A stretch of 64,000 nt of DNA from assembly GCA_904420445.1 (NCBI GenBank), contig CAJFVJ010000001.1, forward strand, positions 129,266 through 193,265, written 5' to 3'. Each line of letters starts with the position of its first letter. Within the stretch, counting starts at the first letter, position 1. Both the position numbers and the translations under genes were made by a program. Shown piece by piece: positions 25,389 to 34,037 of the stretch. Source of the DNA: Candidatus Adamsella avium (GTDB lineage: Bacteria > Cyanobacteriota > Vampirovibrionia > Gastranaerophilales > CAJFVJ01). A model generated the notes under the pieces. It saw nothing but the letters and a program-made list of their open reading frames with translations. It was not told where the DNA came from and did not search any database.

Positions 25389-26432
25389 ATGCAAATAAAC
25401 AAAATAAATAAATCTTCAACAAATTTTACGGGAATGCTGAACAACAAAATTCTCCTCAAAGGACTCGAAAAAATCTCAGAACACGGCACCTCTTTCGCTG
25501 CCGGCACATCCCTCGTTATGGCTCTCGGCGTCAGACCGCTTGCAATCCTCTCAACCCCAAATACAGAAAAAGAAAACAAACAGTATGCAAGCACAAACTC
25601 CATCTGCTCCGGGCTTATCAAATTCGGTCTGGTAGAAGCCGTTGCGCTGCCCGTCGAAAACGCCGTAAAAAAAATCGACCAAAACCCTCAAAAATATCTC
25701 AAACAATCAACCATAAAAAACCTCCAATCATCTTCAAAAAATCTCCTCGACTCAAAAAGCTATAACCTCGCAACACAAATCCTTAAACTCGGCACAGGCT
25801 TTCTGACAGCTATCCCGAAATCAATGCTCACAATCGCCCTGCTCCCTATTCTGATGGATAAAATTTTTCACATCAAAAAAAATGACACTCAAACAACAAT
25901 CACAAAAAAACCAACCTCAAACCAAACACAAAATACAAAACAGCTCTCCTTCAACGGCAAACTCACAAACCTTACTGCAAAAGGTCTGGGCAAAATTCTC
26001 GACAACACAAAATTTCAAAACTTCGTCAAAAGACATAAACATGAAGAAAAAAACATCGCAAAACACATCTCTGCAGCCACAGACATCCTGCTTACATCTT
26101 CATTTGCCTACCAAACGCATAAGAGTAAAAAAATTAAAGACAACCGCAAAAAAGCCCTCATCTACAACAACGTAATATCTACAGCCATAACACTAACAGG
26201 CGGGTACAGCCTCGATAAACTCATCAAAAAACAAACAGATAAATTTATCGACAAATTCTCACAAATCAACAAAGCAGACCCGAAACTTACAAAATACATC
26301 GAAGGCATAAACATCCTCAGACCGACCATAATCTTTGCAGGTATCTACTACGGCATACTGCCTGTCTTCTCAACTTATATCTCGGATAAAATCGATAAAC
26401 ACCTCGAAAAAAAATCTTCCCAAACAAAATAA
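25389..26432 (+). CDS. Uncharacterised membrane-associated protein with FTG/FNG motifs
   Basis: The 347-residue product from ATG 25389 starts MQINKINKSSTNFTG and later has LSFNGKLTNLTAKGLGKIL, so a polar lead plus F-T/N-G appears twice and suggests an internal duplication. Several hydrophobic stretches (SFAAGTSLVMALGVRPLAI, ILKLGTGFLTAIPKSMLTI, ISTAITLTGGYSL, ILRPTIIFAGIYYGILPVF) suggest membrane segments between Lys/Asn/Thr-rich linkers. I know of no function. It is upstream of the pfl unit but separated from it by a strong promoter. Confidence 0.6.
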   Translation: MQINKINKSSTNFTGMLNNKILLKGLEKISEHGTSFAAGTSLVMALGVRPLAILSTPNTEKENKQYASTNSICSGLIKFGLVEAVALPVENAVKKIDQNPQKYLKQSTIKNLQSSSKNLLDSKSYNLATQILKLGTGFLTAIPKSMLTIALLPILMDKIFHIKKNDTQTTITKKPTSNQTQNTKQLSFNGKLTNLTAKGLGKILDNTKFQNFVKRHKHEEKNIAKHISAATDILLTSSFAYQTHKSKKIKDNRKKALIYNNVISTAITLTGGYSLDKLIKKQTDKFIDKFSQINKADPKLTKYIEGINILRPTIIFAGIYYGILPVFSTYISDKIDKHLEKKSSQTK

Positions 26433-26457
26433 CCCCATTCCCTTACTCCCGCTGATG

Positions 26458-26487
26458 TTGACAACGAGAAAAGATATTTGCTATAAT
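26458..26487 (+). promoter_or_regulatory. Sigma70-type promoter of pflB
   Basis: TTGACA (26458-26463), 18-base spacer, TATAAT (26482-26487): both hexamers match consensus exactly. The leader to ATG 26586 is about 90 bases. This predicts strong basal expression of pyruvate formate-lyase. Confidence 0.75.
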
Positions 26488-26585
26488 TAGTTAGGTAAGA
26501 CTAACAAATTGTTTACAAAATACACACGCTACAAACAAAATGATATAATCGTAAAATGCCTCTAAACCAACAAGGAGAGAGAACA

Positions 26586-28838
26586 ATGCAGAACACACTC
26601 GAAAAATTATCAACGCCATGGGAAACTTTCACTCCTGGAAACTGGATGGAAAATATCGATGTTGTTGATTTTATACAAAAAAACTACACCCCATACGAGG
26701 GCAGCGACGAATTTCTTACAGGGACAACACAAAGAACGGAACGTATCTGGGCAAAAGTTAAAGACCTGATGAAACAGGAACACGACAACAACGGGCTTCT
26801 TGATGCGGACACCTCAACCCCGTCTGCTATAGATGCCTTCGAAGCAGGATATATAGACAAAGACGATGAACTGATTGTCGGATTGCAAACAGACTCCCCC
26901 CTCAAAAGAGCTATCATGCCCTACGGCGGATACAGGATGGTCGAAGCTTCCTGCCATGCCTACGGTTTGGAAGAAGATGAGAAAGTAAAAGAAATTTTTA
27001 CAAAATACAGAAAAACTCATAACGAAGGGGTTTTCCAGGCCTACACACCTGAAATCAGAGCCTGCAGAAAAAGCGGGATAATTACGGGACTGCCTGATGC
27101 CTACGGAAGAGGGAGAATTATCGGCGACTACAGACGTGTTGCCCTCTACGGCGTTGACAGACTTATCGAAGATAAGCAAAAACAAAAATCTTCAAGCAAT
27201 CATCTGAATATGACCTCTGATATCATAAGAGAAAGAGAAGAACTCTCAGAACAAATTCTCGCCCTTGAAGCTATGAAGAAAATGGCTCAATCTTACGGTT
27301 ATGACATTTCAAAACCGGCTTCAAATTTCAGGGAAGCTGTCCAGTGGACTTACTTCGGATATCTTGCTGCAATTAAAGACCAGAATGGCGCAGCAATGTC
27401 ATTAGGAAGAGTATCAACATTCCTTGATATCTACTCTGAAAGAGATATCAAACTCGGTCTGCTAACAGAATCTCAGGCACAGGAAATTATGGACGACTTC
27501 ATTATCAAACTGAGGATGGTTCGTTTTCTTAGGACACCCGAATACAACGAACTTTTCAGCGGAGACCCTGTCTGGGTAACAGAATCAATCGGCGGAATGG
27601 GAACTGACGGAAGAACTCTCGTCACAAAAAACTGCTACAGAATGCTCCACTCTTTGACCAACCTCGGTCCCGCACCGGAGCCAAATATGACTGTTCTCTG
27701 GTCAACTCACATGCCTGAGAACTTCAAAAAATTCTGCTCAAAACTCTCAATAAACACATCATCCATTCAATACGAAAATGATGACCTGATGCGTCCGCTG
27801 TTTGGTGATGACTATGGCATTGCCTGCTGCGTATCACCGATGGTTATAGGAAAAGAAATGCAATTTTTCGGAGCCCGTGCAAACCTTGCAAAAGCTCTCC
27901 TTTATTCAATAAACGGAGGAGTGGACGAAAAATCTTTTGCAAAAGTGGCAGAAGGATTTGAACCAATCACATCGGAATATCTCGACTACGATGAAGTAAT
28001 ACAAAAATTTGACGCTATGATGAACTGGCTTGCAAAAACTTATGTAAATGCGCTGAACATAATCCACTTCATGCACGATAAATATTACTACGAAAAAGCA
28101 CAGCTTGCGCTGATGGATAAAGATGTCATAAGAAAACTCGGCTGCGGCATCGCAGGATTCTCAGTCACTGTTGACTCTCTATCAGCTATCAAATACGCAA
28201 AAGTTAAACCGGTTAGAAATGAACAGGGCATCGCCGTTGATTTCGAAATAGAGGGCAACTTCCCGAAATTCGGAAACAACGACGACAGAGTTGACTCTAT
28301 CGCAACATCGCTTATTGAAAAATTCATGAAAAAAATAGAACAACTCCCGACTTACAGAGAAGCAATCCCTACCCAGTCAATCCTGACAATAACTTCAAAT
28401 GTTGTCTACGGAAAGAAAACAGGGAACACTCCTGATGGAAGAAAAGCAGGCATACCGTTTGCCCCCGGGGCAAACCCTCTCCATGGGAGAGATGAATGCG
28501 GAGCACTTGCATCTCTATGCTCTGTTGCAAAACTTCCGTTCAAATACGCAAAAGACGGTATTTCAAACACTTTCTCCATCATCCCGTCATCTTTAGGAAA
28601 AACGGAAGAAAACAGAATTGACAATCTCAAAGGGATGATTGACGGTTACATGTCAAAACACGGACAACACATCAACGTGAATGTCCTCGACAGAGAGACC
28701 CTGAAAGATGCCATGGAGCACCCTGAGAAATATCCCCAGCTTACAATAAGAGTCTCAGGCTATGCAGTCAACTTCATCAAGCTCACAAGAGCGCAGCAGG
28801 AGGATGTAATCTCAAGAACCTTCCATGATAAATTCTGA
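26586..28838 (+). CDS. pflB: Pyruvate formate-lyase (formate C-acetyltransferase)
   Basis: The 750-residue glycyl radical enzyme converts pyruvate and CoA to acetyl-CoA and formate. The active-site pair lies in [12 protein letters not shown] (adjacent cysteines), and the glycyl radical Gly in [25 protein letters not shown] at the C-terminus. The N-terminal [20 protein letters not shown] is also typical. ATG 26586 follows CAAGGAGAGAGAACA; a longer in-frame start at 26556 has no ribosome site. Length matches E. coli PflB (759). The activase gene follows, after a perfect hairpin. It indicates mixed-acid fermentation under anoxia. Confidence 0.97.
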   Translation: MQNTLEKLSTPWETFTPGNWMENIDVVDFIQKNYTPYEGSDEFLTGTTQRTERIWAKVKDLMKQEHDNNGLLDADTSTPSAIDAFEAGYIDKDDELIVGLQTDSPLKRAIMPYGGYRMVEASCHAYGLEEDEKVKEIFTKYRKTHNEGVFQAYTPEIRACRKSGIITGLPDAYGRGRIIGDYRRVALYGVDRLIEDKQKQKSSSNHLNMTSDIIREREELSEQILALEAMKKMAQSYGYDISKPASNFREAVQWTYFGYLAAIKDQNGAAMSLGRVSTFLDIYSERDIKLGLLTESQAQEIMDDFIIKLRMVRFLRTPEYNELFSGDPVWVTESIGGMGTDGRTLVTKNCYRMLHSLTNLGPAPEPNMTVLWSTHMPENFKKFCSKLSINTSSIQYENDDLMRPLFGDDYGIACCVSPMVIGKEMQFFGARANLAKALLYSINGGVDEKSFAKVAEGFEPITSEYLDYDEVIQKFDAMMNWLAKTYVNALNIIHFMHDKYYYEKAQLALMDKDVIRKLGCGIAGFSVTVDSLSAIKYAKVKPVRNEQGIAVDFEIEGNFPKFGNNDDRVDSIATSLIEKFMKKIEQLPTYREAIPTQSILTITSNVVYGKKTGNTPDGRKAGIPFAPGANPLHGRDECGALASLCSVAKLPFKYAKDGISNTFSIIPSSLGKTEENRIDNLKGMIDGYMSKHGQHINVNVLDRETLKDAMEHPEKYPQLTIRVSGYAVNFIKLTRAQQEDVISRTFHDKF

Positions 28839-28852
28839 TTTCACATTATTGT

Positions 28853-28895
28853 CACAAAAAAGAAGAGGTAATATATATGCCTCTTCTTTTTTGTG
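28853..28895 (+). terminator. Intercistronic hairpin between pflB and pflA
   Basis: A perfect 16-bp inverted repeat, CACAAAAAAGAAGAGG (28853-28868) and CCTCTTCTTTTTTGTG (28880-28895), with an 11-base loop. The T-run lies in the stem's 3' arm, so it may act as a partial terminator or an RNA stabiliser that sets a high PflB:PflA ratio. Confidence 0.7.
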
Positions 28896-28911
28896 TAATA
28901 ATTTTGTTGCT

Positions 28912-29661
28912 ATGGACAACGATAAGAAAGCTTACATACACTCTGTTGAGACAGGCGGAACGGTAGACGGCCCAGGCATAAGATACGTCATCTTTTTTCA
29001 GATGTGTCCTCTCAGATGCAAATTTTGCCATAATCCTGATACCTGGCAGCTTCAGCCTGATAAAACAAAAACCTCGGACGAATTATTCTGCGATATCATG
29101 AAATACAAAGACTTCTTCTCTCTCTCAAACGGAGGGGTAACAGTTTCAGGCGGAGAACCTCTTTTGCAGGCAAAATTTGTTCTGAACCTGTTCAAAAAAC
29201 TGAAAAAAGAAAATATCCATACAGCCGCAGACACCTGCGGATATGTCGATGTTGACGAAACAATCAAAGAATTATTTACATACACTGATTTGTTCCTGCT
29301 TGACATAAAACACCTCGACCCTCAAAAACATCTTGAGCTGACAGGCAAAGACAACAAAAAAGTCCTCAAATTTCTGCAAGCACTAAAAGAACACAACAAA
29401 AAGACCTGGATACGTCAGGTACTGCTACCTGAATGGACTATGGACGAAAGCTATATAAACCATTTGATAAACTATCTTAAAGACTACAAAAATATCATCG
29501 AAAAAATCGAACTCCTACCTTACCATGAAATGGGCAAGGAAAAATGGACAAAACTCGGACTAAAATACACTCTTACAACAAAACCTCCAAAAAAGGAGGC
29601 TCTGTTTGATATAAAAACCATGTTTGAAAAAAACGGTTTTGATGTCCTGCTCTCAGTGTAA
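28912..29661 (+). CDS. pflA: Pyruvate formate-lyase activating enzyme
   Basis: The 249-residue radical SAM enzyme has FQMCPLRCKFCHNPDTW, holding the CxxxCxxC cluster motif, then the GGE segment GGVTVSGGEPLLQ and the PflA motif LLDIKHLDPQKH. It generates the glycyl radical on PflB. ATG 28912 is preferred since MDNDKKAYIHSVETGGTVDGPGIR is the usual N-terminus; a longer frame would begin inside pflB and run through the hairpin. The ribosome site upstream is poor, consistent with low output of the activase. Confidence 0.94.
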   Translation: MDNDKKAYIHSVETGGTVDGPGIRYVIFFQMCPLRCKFCHNPDTWQLQPDKTKTSDELFCDIMKYKDFFSLSNGGVTVSGGEPLLQAKFVLNLFKKLKKENIHTAADTCGYVDVDETIKELFTYTDLFLLDIKHLDPQKHLELTGKDNKKVLKFLQALKEHNKKTWIRQVLLPEWTMDESYINHLINYLKDYKNIIEKIELLPYHEMGKEKWTKLGLKYTLTTKPPKKEALFDIKTMFEKNGFDVLLSV

Positions 29662-29662
29662 A

Positions 29663-29977
29663 CTAAACTTTGAACAGCACCATCTTGAACGGTGTCAAAG
29701 CAAGCAAACTATGAGGCTCACCTTCGGGCATTAAAATAATCTCCCCCTCTTTGAGAATAAATTTTTCATCGGAAATCGTTATCTCAACTTCTCCTTCAAC
29801 TGCCTGCACAACAGCATTGACAGGAGCCGTATGGGTAGCGATGGACTGGTTTTTATCAAAAGCAAACAACGTAAGCGAACTTGCCGTGTTTGCTGTCAGC
29901 ATTTTGCTTACAACGGCATTTTCCTGCACATCTATTGCAGATTTCAAATCAATAACCTGTTTTTCAAAATTTGTCAT
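29663..29977 (-). CDS. Cupin-domain protein
   Basis: The 104-residue single-domain cupin has VQAVEGEVEITISDEKFILKEGEIILMPEGEPHSL, covering cupin motif 1 partly and motif 2 (P-x-x-x-PH). ATG 29977 follows GGAGGATAAAATT. It begins 20 bp after hcp in the same direction, so it is probably co-transcribed with it. Small cupins next to hcp are seen in other anaerobes and are often annotated as stress or regulatory proteins; the ligand is unknown. It ends one base from the convergent pflA. Confidence 0.8.
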   Translation of the reverse strand: MTNFEKQVIDLKSAIDVQENAVVSKMLTANTASSLTLFAFDKNQSIATHTAPVNAVVQAVEGEVEITISDEKFILKEGEIILMPEGEPHSLLALTPFKMVLFKV

Positions 29978-29997
29978 AATTTTATCCTCCATCAATG

Positions 29998-31530
29998 TCA
30001 ATTCAAAATATCAGCCAAATCTTTCTCGGGTGTCGTAATCGGCTTAATTTTAAATTTTTCGACAAGAATATTCATCACATTTGGAGAAACAAACGCAGGC
30101 AGCGTCGGACCGAGGCGAATATTCTCAATCCCGAGATAAAGCAATGTCAAAAGAATACAAACAGCCTTCTGCTCATACCATGAAATAACTAACGACAAAG
30201 GAAGCTCATTAACCGAACACCCGAACGCTTTTGAAAGCTCAACGGCAACCTTTATCGCACTATAAGCATCATTACACTGCCCCATATCAAGCAAACGGGG
30301 AAGCCCGCCTGCTTCACCCAAATCAATATCATTAAACCTGAATTTTCCGCAGGCAAGCGTCAAAACAAGCGTATCATCGGGCGTATTTTTCACAAAATCG
30401 GTATAATAATTTCTCCCCGGTTTTGCCCCGTCGCATCCTCCGACGAGAAATATATGCTTGAGCGCACCTGACTTCATGGCATCGACAACTTTATCAGCCG
30501 CCGATAAAACCGTATCATGTCCGAAGCCGACTGTTAATACATCTCCTCCGTTGATACCTGTCATCTTCTTATCTTCCGAATATCCTCCGAGTTCTAAAGC
30601 CTTCTTTATCACAGGAGTAAAATCTTTATCATCACCTATGTGTTCACATTCAGGATATTGCACAACAGAAGTTGTAAAAACTCTGTCTTTATAACTCTCT
30701 CTTACTGGCATAATACAATTTGTCGTAAACAATATTGCTCCGGGGAGATTGTCAAATTCTTTTTGCTGATTTTGCCATGCTGTTCCGAAGTTGCCTTTGA
30801 GATGATTATATTTCTTCAGCTCAGGATAAGCATGACATGGAAGCATCTCACCATGGGTATAAATATTTATTCCATTATCTCTTGTCTGCTCAAGCAAAAG
30901 AGCCATATCATGCAGGTCATGCCCAGTTACTACAATAAAAGGACCTTTTTCAACATTGGTCGTCACCTTTGTAGGAACAGGATGCCCGTAGGTTTCTGTG
31001 TTTGCCTTATCAAGAAGCTCCATACACTTCAGGTTTATTTCACCCGTTTTCAACACCATGGCAAGCAGCTCATCAGATGACAAATTTTTTGATAGTGCAC
31101 TCAAAGCTTCATAAAAAAAGCTGTCGACATCATCATCTTTATACCCGAGAATTCTCGCATGATGGGCATAAGCGGCAACACCTTTCAAACCGAAAAGTAT
31201 GAGCGATTTCAAGCTTCTTATATCCTCATCGCAATCCCATACAGTCCTGATATCAAAATCTTTTTCTCCAGACTTTGAAATGGCTTCTTCAATCAGCGTT
31301 CTGATTGACTTATCATCAAAATTCACGTTTGTAATTGTCGTAAACAAACCATCAATAAGCAATTTTGTATTATCATCCGTTCTATCACAGATATGAGCGA
31401 GTTTTATCAGCAAGCTTGTCAGCTCATCCTGCAAGTTTGCAACATCCGCTGATTTGCCGCACACTCCAACCTGCGTACACCCGCTGCCTTTTGCAGTCTG
31501 CTCGCACTGAAAACAAAACATCTTGTTCAT
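29998..31530 (-). CDS. hcp: Hydroxylamine reductase / hybrid cluster protein
   Basis: The 510-residue protein has the N-terminal cluster ligands CFQCEQTAKGSGC and VGVCG, and the ligands of the hybrid 4Fe-2O-2S cluster further on: VTGHDLHDM, HGEMLPCHAYPEL, FTTNCIMPV, FLVGGCDGA and LACGKFRF. Hcp reduces NO or hydroxylamine and protects against nitrosative stress; in E. coli it also S-nitrosylates proteins. ATG 31530 follows GGAGATAATAAAT. No hcr reductase gene is adjacent. A GTTGCA-N2-TGCAAC palindrome lies 58 bp upstream, the same as at the MarR promoter. Confidence 0.95.
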   Translation of the reverse strand: MNKMFCFQCEQTAKGSGCTQVGVCGKSADVANLQDELTSLLIKLAHICDRTDDNTKLLIDGLFTTITNVNFDDKSIRTLIEEAISKSGEKDFDIRTVWDCDEDIRSLKSLILFGLKGVAAYAHHARILGYKDDDVDSFFYEALSALSKNLSSDELLAMVLKTGEINLKCMELLDKANTETYGHPVPTKVTTNVEKGPFIVVTGHDLHDMALLLEQTRDNGINIYTHGEMLPCHAYPELKKYNHLKGNFGTAWQNQQKEFDNLPGAILFTTNCIMPVRESYKDRVFTTSVVQYPECEHIGDDKDFTPVIKKALELGGYSEDKKMTGINGGDVLTVGFGHDTVLSAADKVVDAMKSGALKHIFLVGGCDGAKPGRNYYTDFVKNTPDDTLVLTLACGKFRFNDIDLGEAGGLPRLLDMGQCNDAYSAIKVAVELSKAFGCSVNELPLSLVISWYEQKAVCILLTLLYLGIENIRLGPTLPAFVSPNVMNILVEKFKIKPITTPEKDLADILN

Positions 31531-31587
31531 ATTTATTATCTCCATATATTCACAACCAAATTATAAATTGCTATCATACAAATATCT

Positions 31588-31601
31588 GTTGCACATGCAA
31601 C
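31588..31601. promoter_or_regulatory. MarR-type palindromic operator upstream of hcp
   Basis: GTTGCACATGCAAC, a perfect inverted repeat of GTTGCA with a 2-base centre. It differs in one central base from the palindrome at 37499-37512 beside the MarR gene. On the minus strand it is followed by TATAAT (31567-31562 region), placing it just upstream of the -35 of hcp. Confidence 0.6.
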
Positions 31602-31622
31602 GAATTTTGAGGAGTAATTTTT

Positions 31623-31700
31623 ATGAATATATTTGACGGAATAGATGAAGAAAAAAGGCAGGTGAAAATTCACCTGCCTTTTCGGGTATTGTACGGATAA
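31623..31700 (+). CDS. Possible 25-residue small ORF
   Basis: ATG 31623 follows TGAGGAGTAATTTTT, a good Shine-Dalgarno. The frame has 25 codons (MNIFDGIDEEKRQVKIHLPF plus five) and includes the hairpin that ends hsp20 on the other strand, so the 3' half may not be protein-driven. It lies divergent to hcp behind the shared palindrome. It may be a truncated gene or a chance frame. Confidence 0.25.
   Translation: MNIFDGIDEEKRQVKIHLPFRVLYG
31651..31684 (-). terminator. Intrinsic terminator of hsp20
   Basis: Inverted repeat AAAAGGCAGGTGA / TCACCTGCCTTTT with a 4-base loop. On the minus strand it ends in a run of T's, 20 bp after the hsp20 stop. Confidence 0.8.
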
Positions 31701-31703
31701 TTA

Positions 31704-32162
31704 TTATTCAACAGTCAATTTTTTGATGTTTTCTTTTTCTGCTGCGAGTTTTGGAGCTTCGATTCTCAAAATGCCATGTTCCAATTTGGCTTTTGTTTTC
31801 TCAACATCAATTTCCTGAGGGAAGTAAACTGTTCTTGAAAATTCGCCGTATCTGAATTCCGATTTTCTATAAGATTTGGCGTTCTCTTCTTTTTCTTCCT
31901 CTTTTTTGGCATTGATGGTGATGTAGTTTTTGTCGATGTCTATATCAAGGTCTTCTTTTTTTACACCAGGCAACTCGGCTTTTACATTATATTCTTTGTC
32001 TTTTTCTTTTATTTCAACAGGAATTGCAAGTTTGTCCATCTCGTCTGCCGAATACATATATTCAGGAAACAAACTGTCAAAATTACGGTTCAAAATTGAA
32101 CTGATTTCATCATTGACTGTTTTAATAAAACCATCAGGACTTTTTTTAATTAAGAATTTCAT
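31704..32162 (-). CDS. Hsp20/alpha-crystallin small heat-shock protein
   Basis: The 152-residue protein has an alpha-crystallin domain at about 45-140: KEYNVKAELPGVKKEDLDIDI, NYITINAKKEEEKEEN and YGEFSRTVYFPQEIDVEKTKAKLEHGILRIEAPK, including the GxLxI-type GILRI motif. It is an ATP-independent holdase. ATG 32162 follows AAAGGAGATTAATC. No CIRCE element was found in its 5' region; the leader contains two hairpins (32261-32330) of unknown role. The unit has its own terminator. Confidence 0.93.
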   Translation of the reverse strand: MKFLIKKSPDGFIKTVNDEISSILNRNFDSLFPEYMYSADEMDKLAIPVEIKEKDKEYNVKAELPGVKKEDLDIDIDKNYITINAKKEEEKEENAKSYRKSEFRYGEFSRTVYFPQEIDVEKTKAKLEHGILRIEAPKLAAEKENIKKLTVE

Positions 32163-32260
32163 GATTAATCTCCTTTCAATTTTTTATATCTTATTTCCTA
32201 CACACATATTATTACTCTCTATTGCAGAAATACCGTGAAATTTAACCATTTTTTAACAAT

Positions 32261-32330
32261 GGGTGAAGACACCCGAGAACACTTTTCGGACGCATAACCA
32301 CCACCCGTTTCTAAGCAAACAACGGGAGGT
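32261..32330 (-). other. Two hairpins between the LOG gene and hsp20
   Basis: On the minus strand a stem AACGGG-A-GGT / ACC-A-CCCGTT (32300-32330) is followed by GGGTG-TCTT-CACCC (32261-32274). They lie downstream of the LOG gene and upstream of hsp20. They may be a weak terminator or a structured hsp20 leader. No long T-run follows. Confidence 0.4.
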
Positions 32331-32357
32331 TCTTGAGAAAAATTCCCAAAGAACAAA

Positions 32358-33017
32358 CTATTTCAACAGCTTTGGAAATTCCTTGAGGATTTCTTTCGGT
32401 GTATTGAGAATCTTGAACAAACTCTCAGGAGGTTTGTACCAATCGGGATTAAACCTGAAAATCGTTTCATACTGTTTGAGAAGACCGTCAAAAAAATCTT
32501 TTCCGACAAGTATTATTTTCTTTACGGGGTCTGTTTCCTCAAGATGTTTTTTGAAATTTATCAAACTGGTAGCTTCCTGCATAGTAGTCGACCCCCCTGG
32601 GAAAACAACAAAGTTATCCGATGTTTTGAAAAACTTGTCTATTCTTTCAGCCTCAGACTTTGCTTTTCCAATCGGCACACAATGTTTGAGGTCTTCATCT
32701 CCCCACCCCGGTTCAACAAGTATTGTCAAATTCTGAACAGGACGCCCGTTCATATCAACGGCAGAATGTTTTTTTGCCGCCTCATAAGCCGTCCCCATTA
32801 TCCCATGCGAACCGCAGCCGGATAAAATATTATACCCGTTTTTGACAAGCCCTTCTGTCACCTCAGCGCACATATCCATATATTCTTCAAGCGCCCTGCT
32901 GTTTGTTGCACTGCCCAAAATTGTAACAGTCTTCTTCCTGCTCTCATCTGAAGTGTATTTATCAACCAGTCCGGGAACTTCGTCGAAAAACTTTTGTGTA
33001 GAAAAATTTACTGCCAT
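32358..33017 (-). CDS. LOG-family (lysine decarboxylase-like) protein
   Basis: The 219-residue product has the LOG family pattern: TVTILGSATNSRALEEY at the N-terminus, GYNILSGCGSHGIMGTAYEAA, and VFPGGSTTMQEA, the PGGxGTxxE active-site motif (here with S for G). Family members cleave the N-glycosidic bond of nucleoside monophosphates, known for cytokinin activation in plants. ATG 33017 is used; TTG 33041 upstream would add eight residues, and neither has a good ribosome site. The physiological substrate in bacteria is often unknown. Confidence 0.75.
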   Translation of the reverse strand: MAVNFSTQKFFDEVPGLVDKYTSDESRKKTVTILGSATNSRALEEYMDMCAEVTEGLVKNGYNILSGCGSHGIMGTAYEAAKKHSAVDMNGRPVQNLTILVEPGWGDEDLKHCVPIGKAKSEAERIDKFFKTSDNFVVFPGGSTTMQEATSLINFKKHLEETDPVKKIILVGKDFFDGLLKQYETIFRFNPDWYKPPESLFKILNTPKEILKEFPKLLK

Positions 33018-33050
33018 CACAAGTTTTATTTTAGAACTCAAAGAGAATAT

Positions 33051-33938
33051 TTACAACAACTTCATCTCATCTTTTATAATATCAACAAGCTTTCGCATAT
33101 AATCAATTTCATATTTCGCACTGACAGGCAGCGGAAGCAAATAATGCGCAAGCTCTCGTTCGTAGCAATCGCCATGCACTCCCTCCCAATATCTGATAAG
33201 TTCAACTCCCTCACTCACCAGTCTTTTCCCGGCTCTCTCATCAGAAACCTTGAAAGGATAAACCATCGGGATATCATCATCTTCAAGCTCGACATCAAGC
33301 TCATTATTATATTTCAAACAGGAGTGCAAATAATCAAAATTCTCTCTTCTCCTCTTTGCCTCCCGCTCATAATTAACAGAAGATAAAATTCTCTCTGTTA
33401 AATAAGACATCTCTTTTACGGGTTCTTTATCAAGCAGCTCTTCATTTGCACAAAATCTTTCAAAAAAGTCCGAACTGCCGCCAGAAAACAAAGCCGGATA
33501 TCTCTTTTCCGAATCATCTTTTTCAAACCCCCGCAATAGTTTCTTGCACCCGAATAAATAAGCTCCATCGGTAACATCAAAAAACTTCCTTGCAGAAGCA
33601 AAACTCGCTAATCCTACATGCGGGGCATAAAAAGCTTGTGCATTATCAACAATCAGATTTTTATACAAAGATGAAAGTTTTTTGACATTCCTTGAACAAA
33701 TCCCAAAATAGTTCGGATACAACACAAAATCTTCTTTTCCAAAATCCTGCGCCGGAAAAAATTTCTCATCAATATGATAAATCCTTATCCTGCAGCCTTC
33801 TTCTCTCAGGGCTTTGAATATTACAGGGCAAATATAATAAGGCACATACATTTCTCTTATGTCATATGCCCTGATTACATATCTCAGACAGCTGCGTGCA
33901 AGATTCAGTTTTATTGAAGACTCAAAATTCTTTTTCAT
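33051..33938 (-). CDS. DegT/DnrJ-type PLP aminotransferase-like protein
   Basis: The 295-residue product is shorter than typical DegT aminotransferases (about 370). It has KLNLARSCLRYVIRAYDI (start of the PLP domain), YVPYYICPVIFKAL, FVLYPNYFGIC, NLIVDNAQAFYAPHVG (Asp for the pyridine N) and FASARKFFDVTDGAYLF, where the Lys would bind PLP. The family makes amino sugars for surface glycans. ATG 33938 is preceded by TATAAT with seven bases between, so the transcript may be leaderless; ATG 33947 overlaps that box and is less likely. It is divergent from a nucleotidyltransferase gene. Confidence 0.65.
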   Translation of the reverse strand: MKKNFESSIKLNLARSCLRYVIRAYDIREMYVPYYICPVIFKALREEGCRIRIYHIDEKFFPAQDFGKEDFVLYPNYFGICSRNVKKLSSLYKNLIVDNAQAFYAPHVGLASFASARKFFDVTDGAYLFGCKKLLRGFEKDDSEKRYPALFSGGSSDFFERFCANEELLDKEPVKEMSYLTERILSSVNYEREAKRRRENFDYLHSCLKYNNELDVELEDDDIPMVYPFKVSDERAGKRLVSEGVELIRYWEGVHGDCYERELAHYLLPLPVSAKYEIDYMRKLVDIIKDEMKLL

Positions 33939-34037
33939 ACAAAACATTATACAAAAACCGCCATGCCTGCACAAAACACTTGCAAGAAACAGAACAAACA
34001 TCCATAATAATCTTGAATAAGAGAAAAGGAAGATTTT

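Noticed and set aside
28825..28911. Longer pflA start at 28825
   Set aside because: It overlaps the pflB end and would translate through the hairpin; the usual PflA N-terminus begins at 28912.
31623..31700. The 25-codon frame as a firm gene
   Set aside because: Its 3' half is the hsp20 terminator read from the other strand; it is listed only with low confidence.
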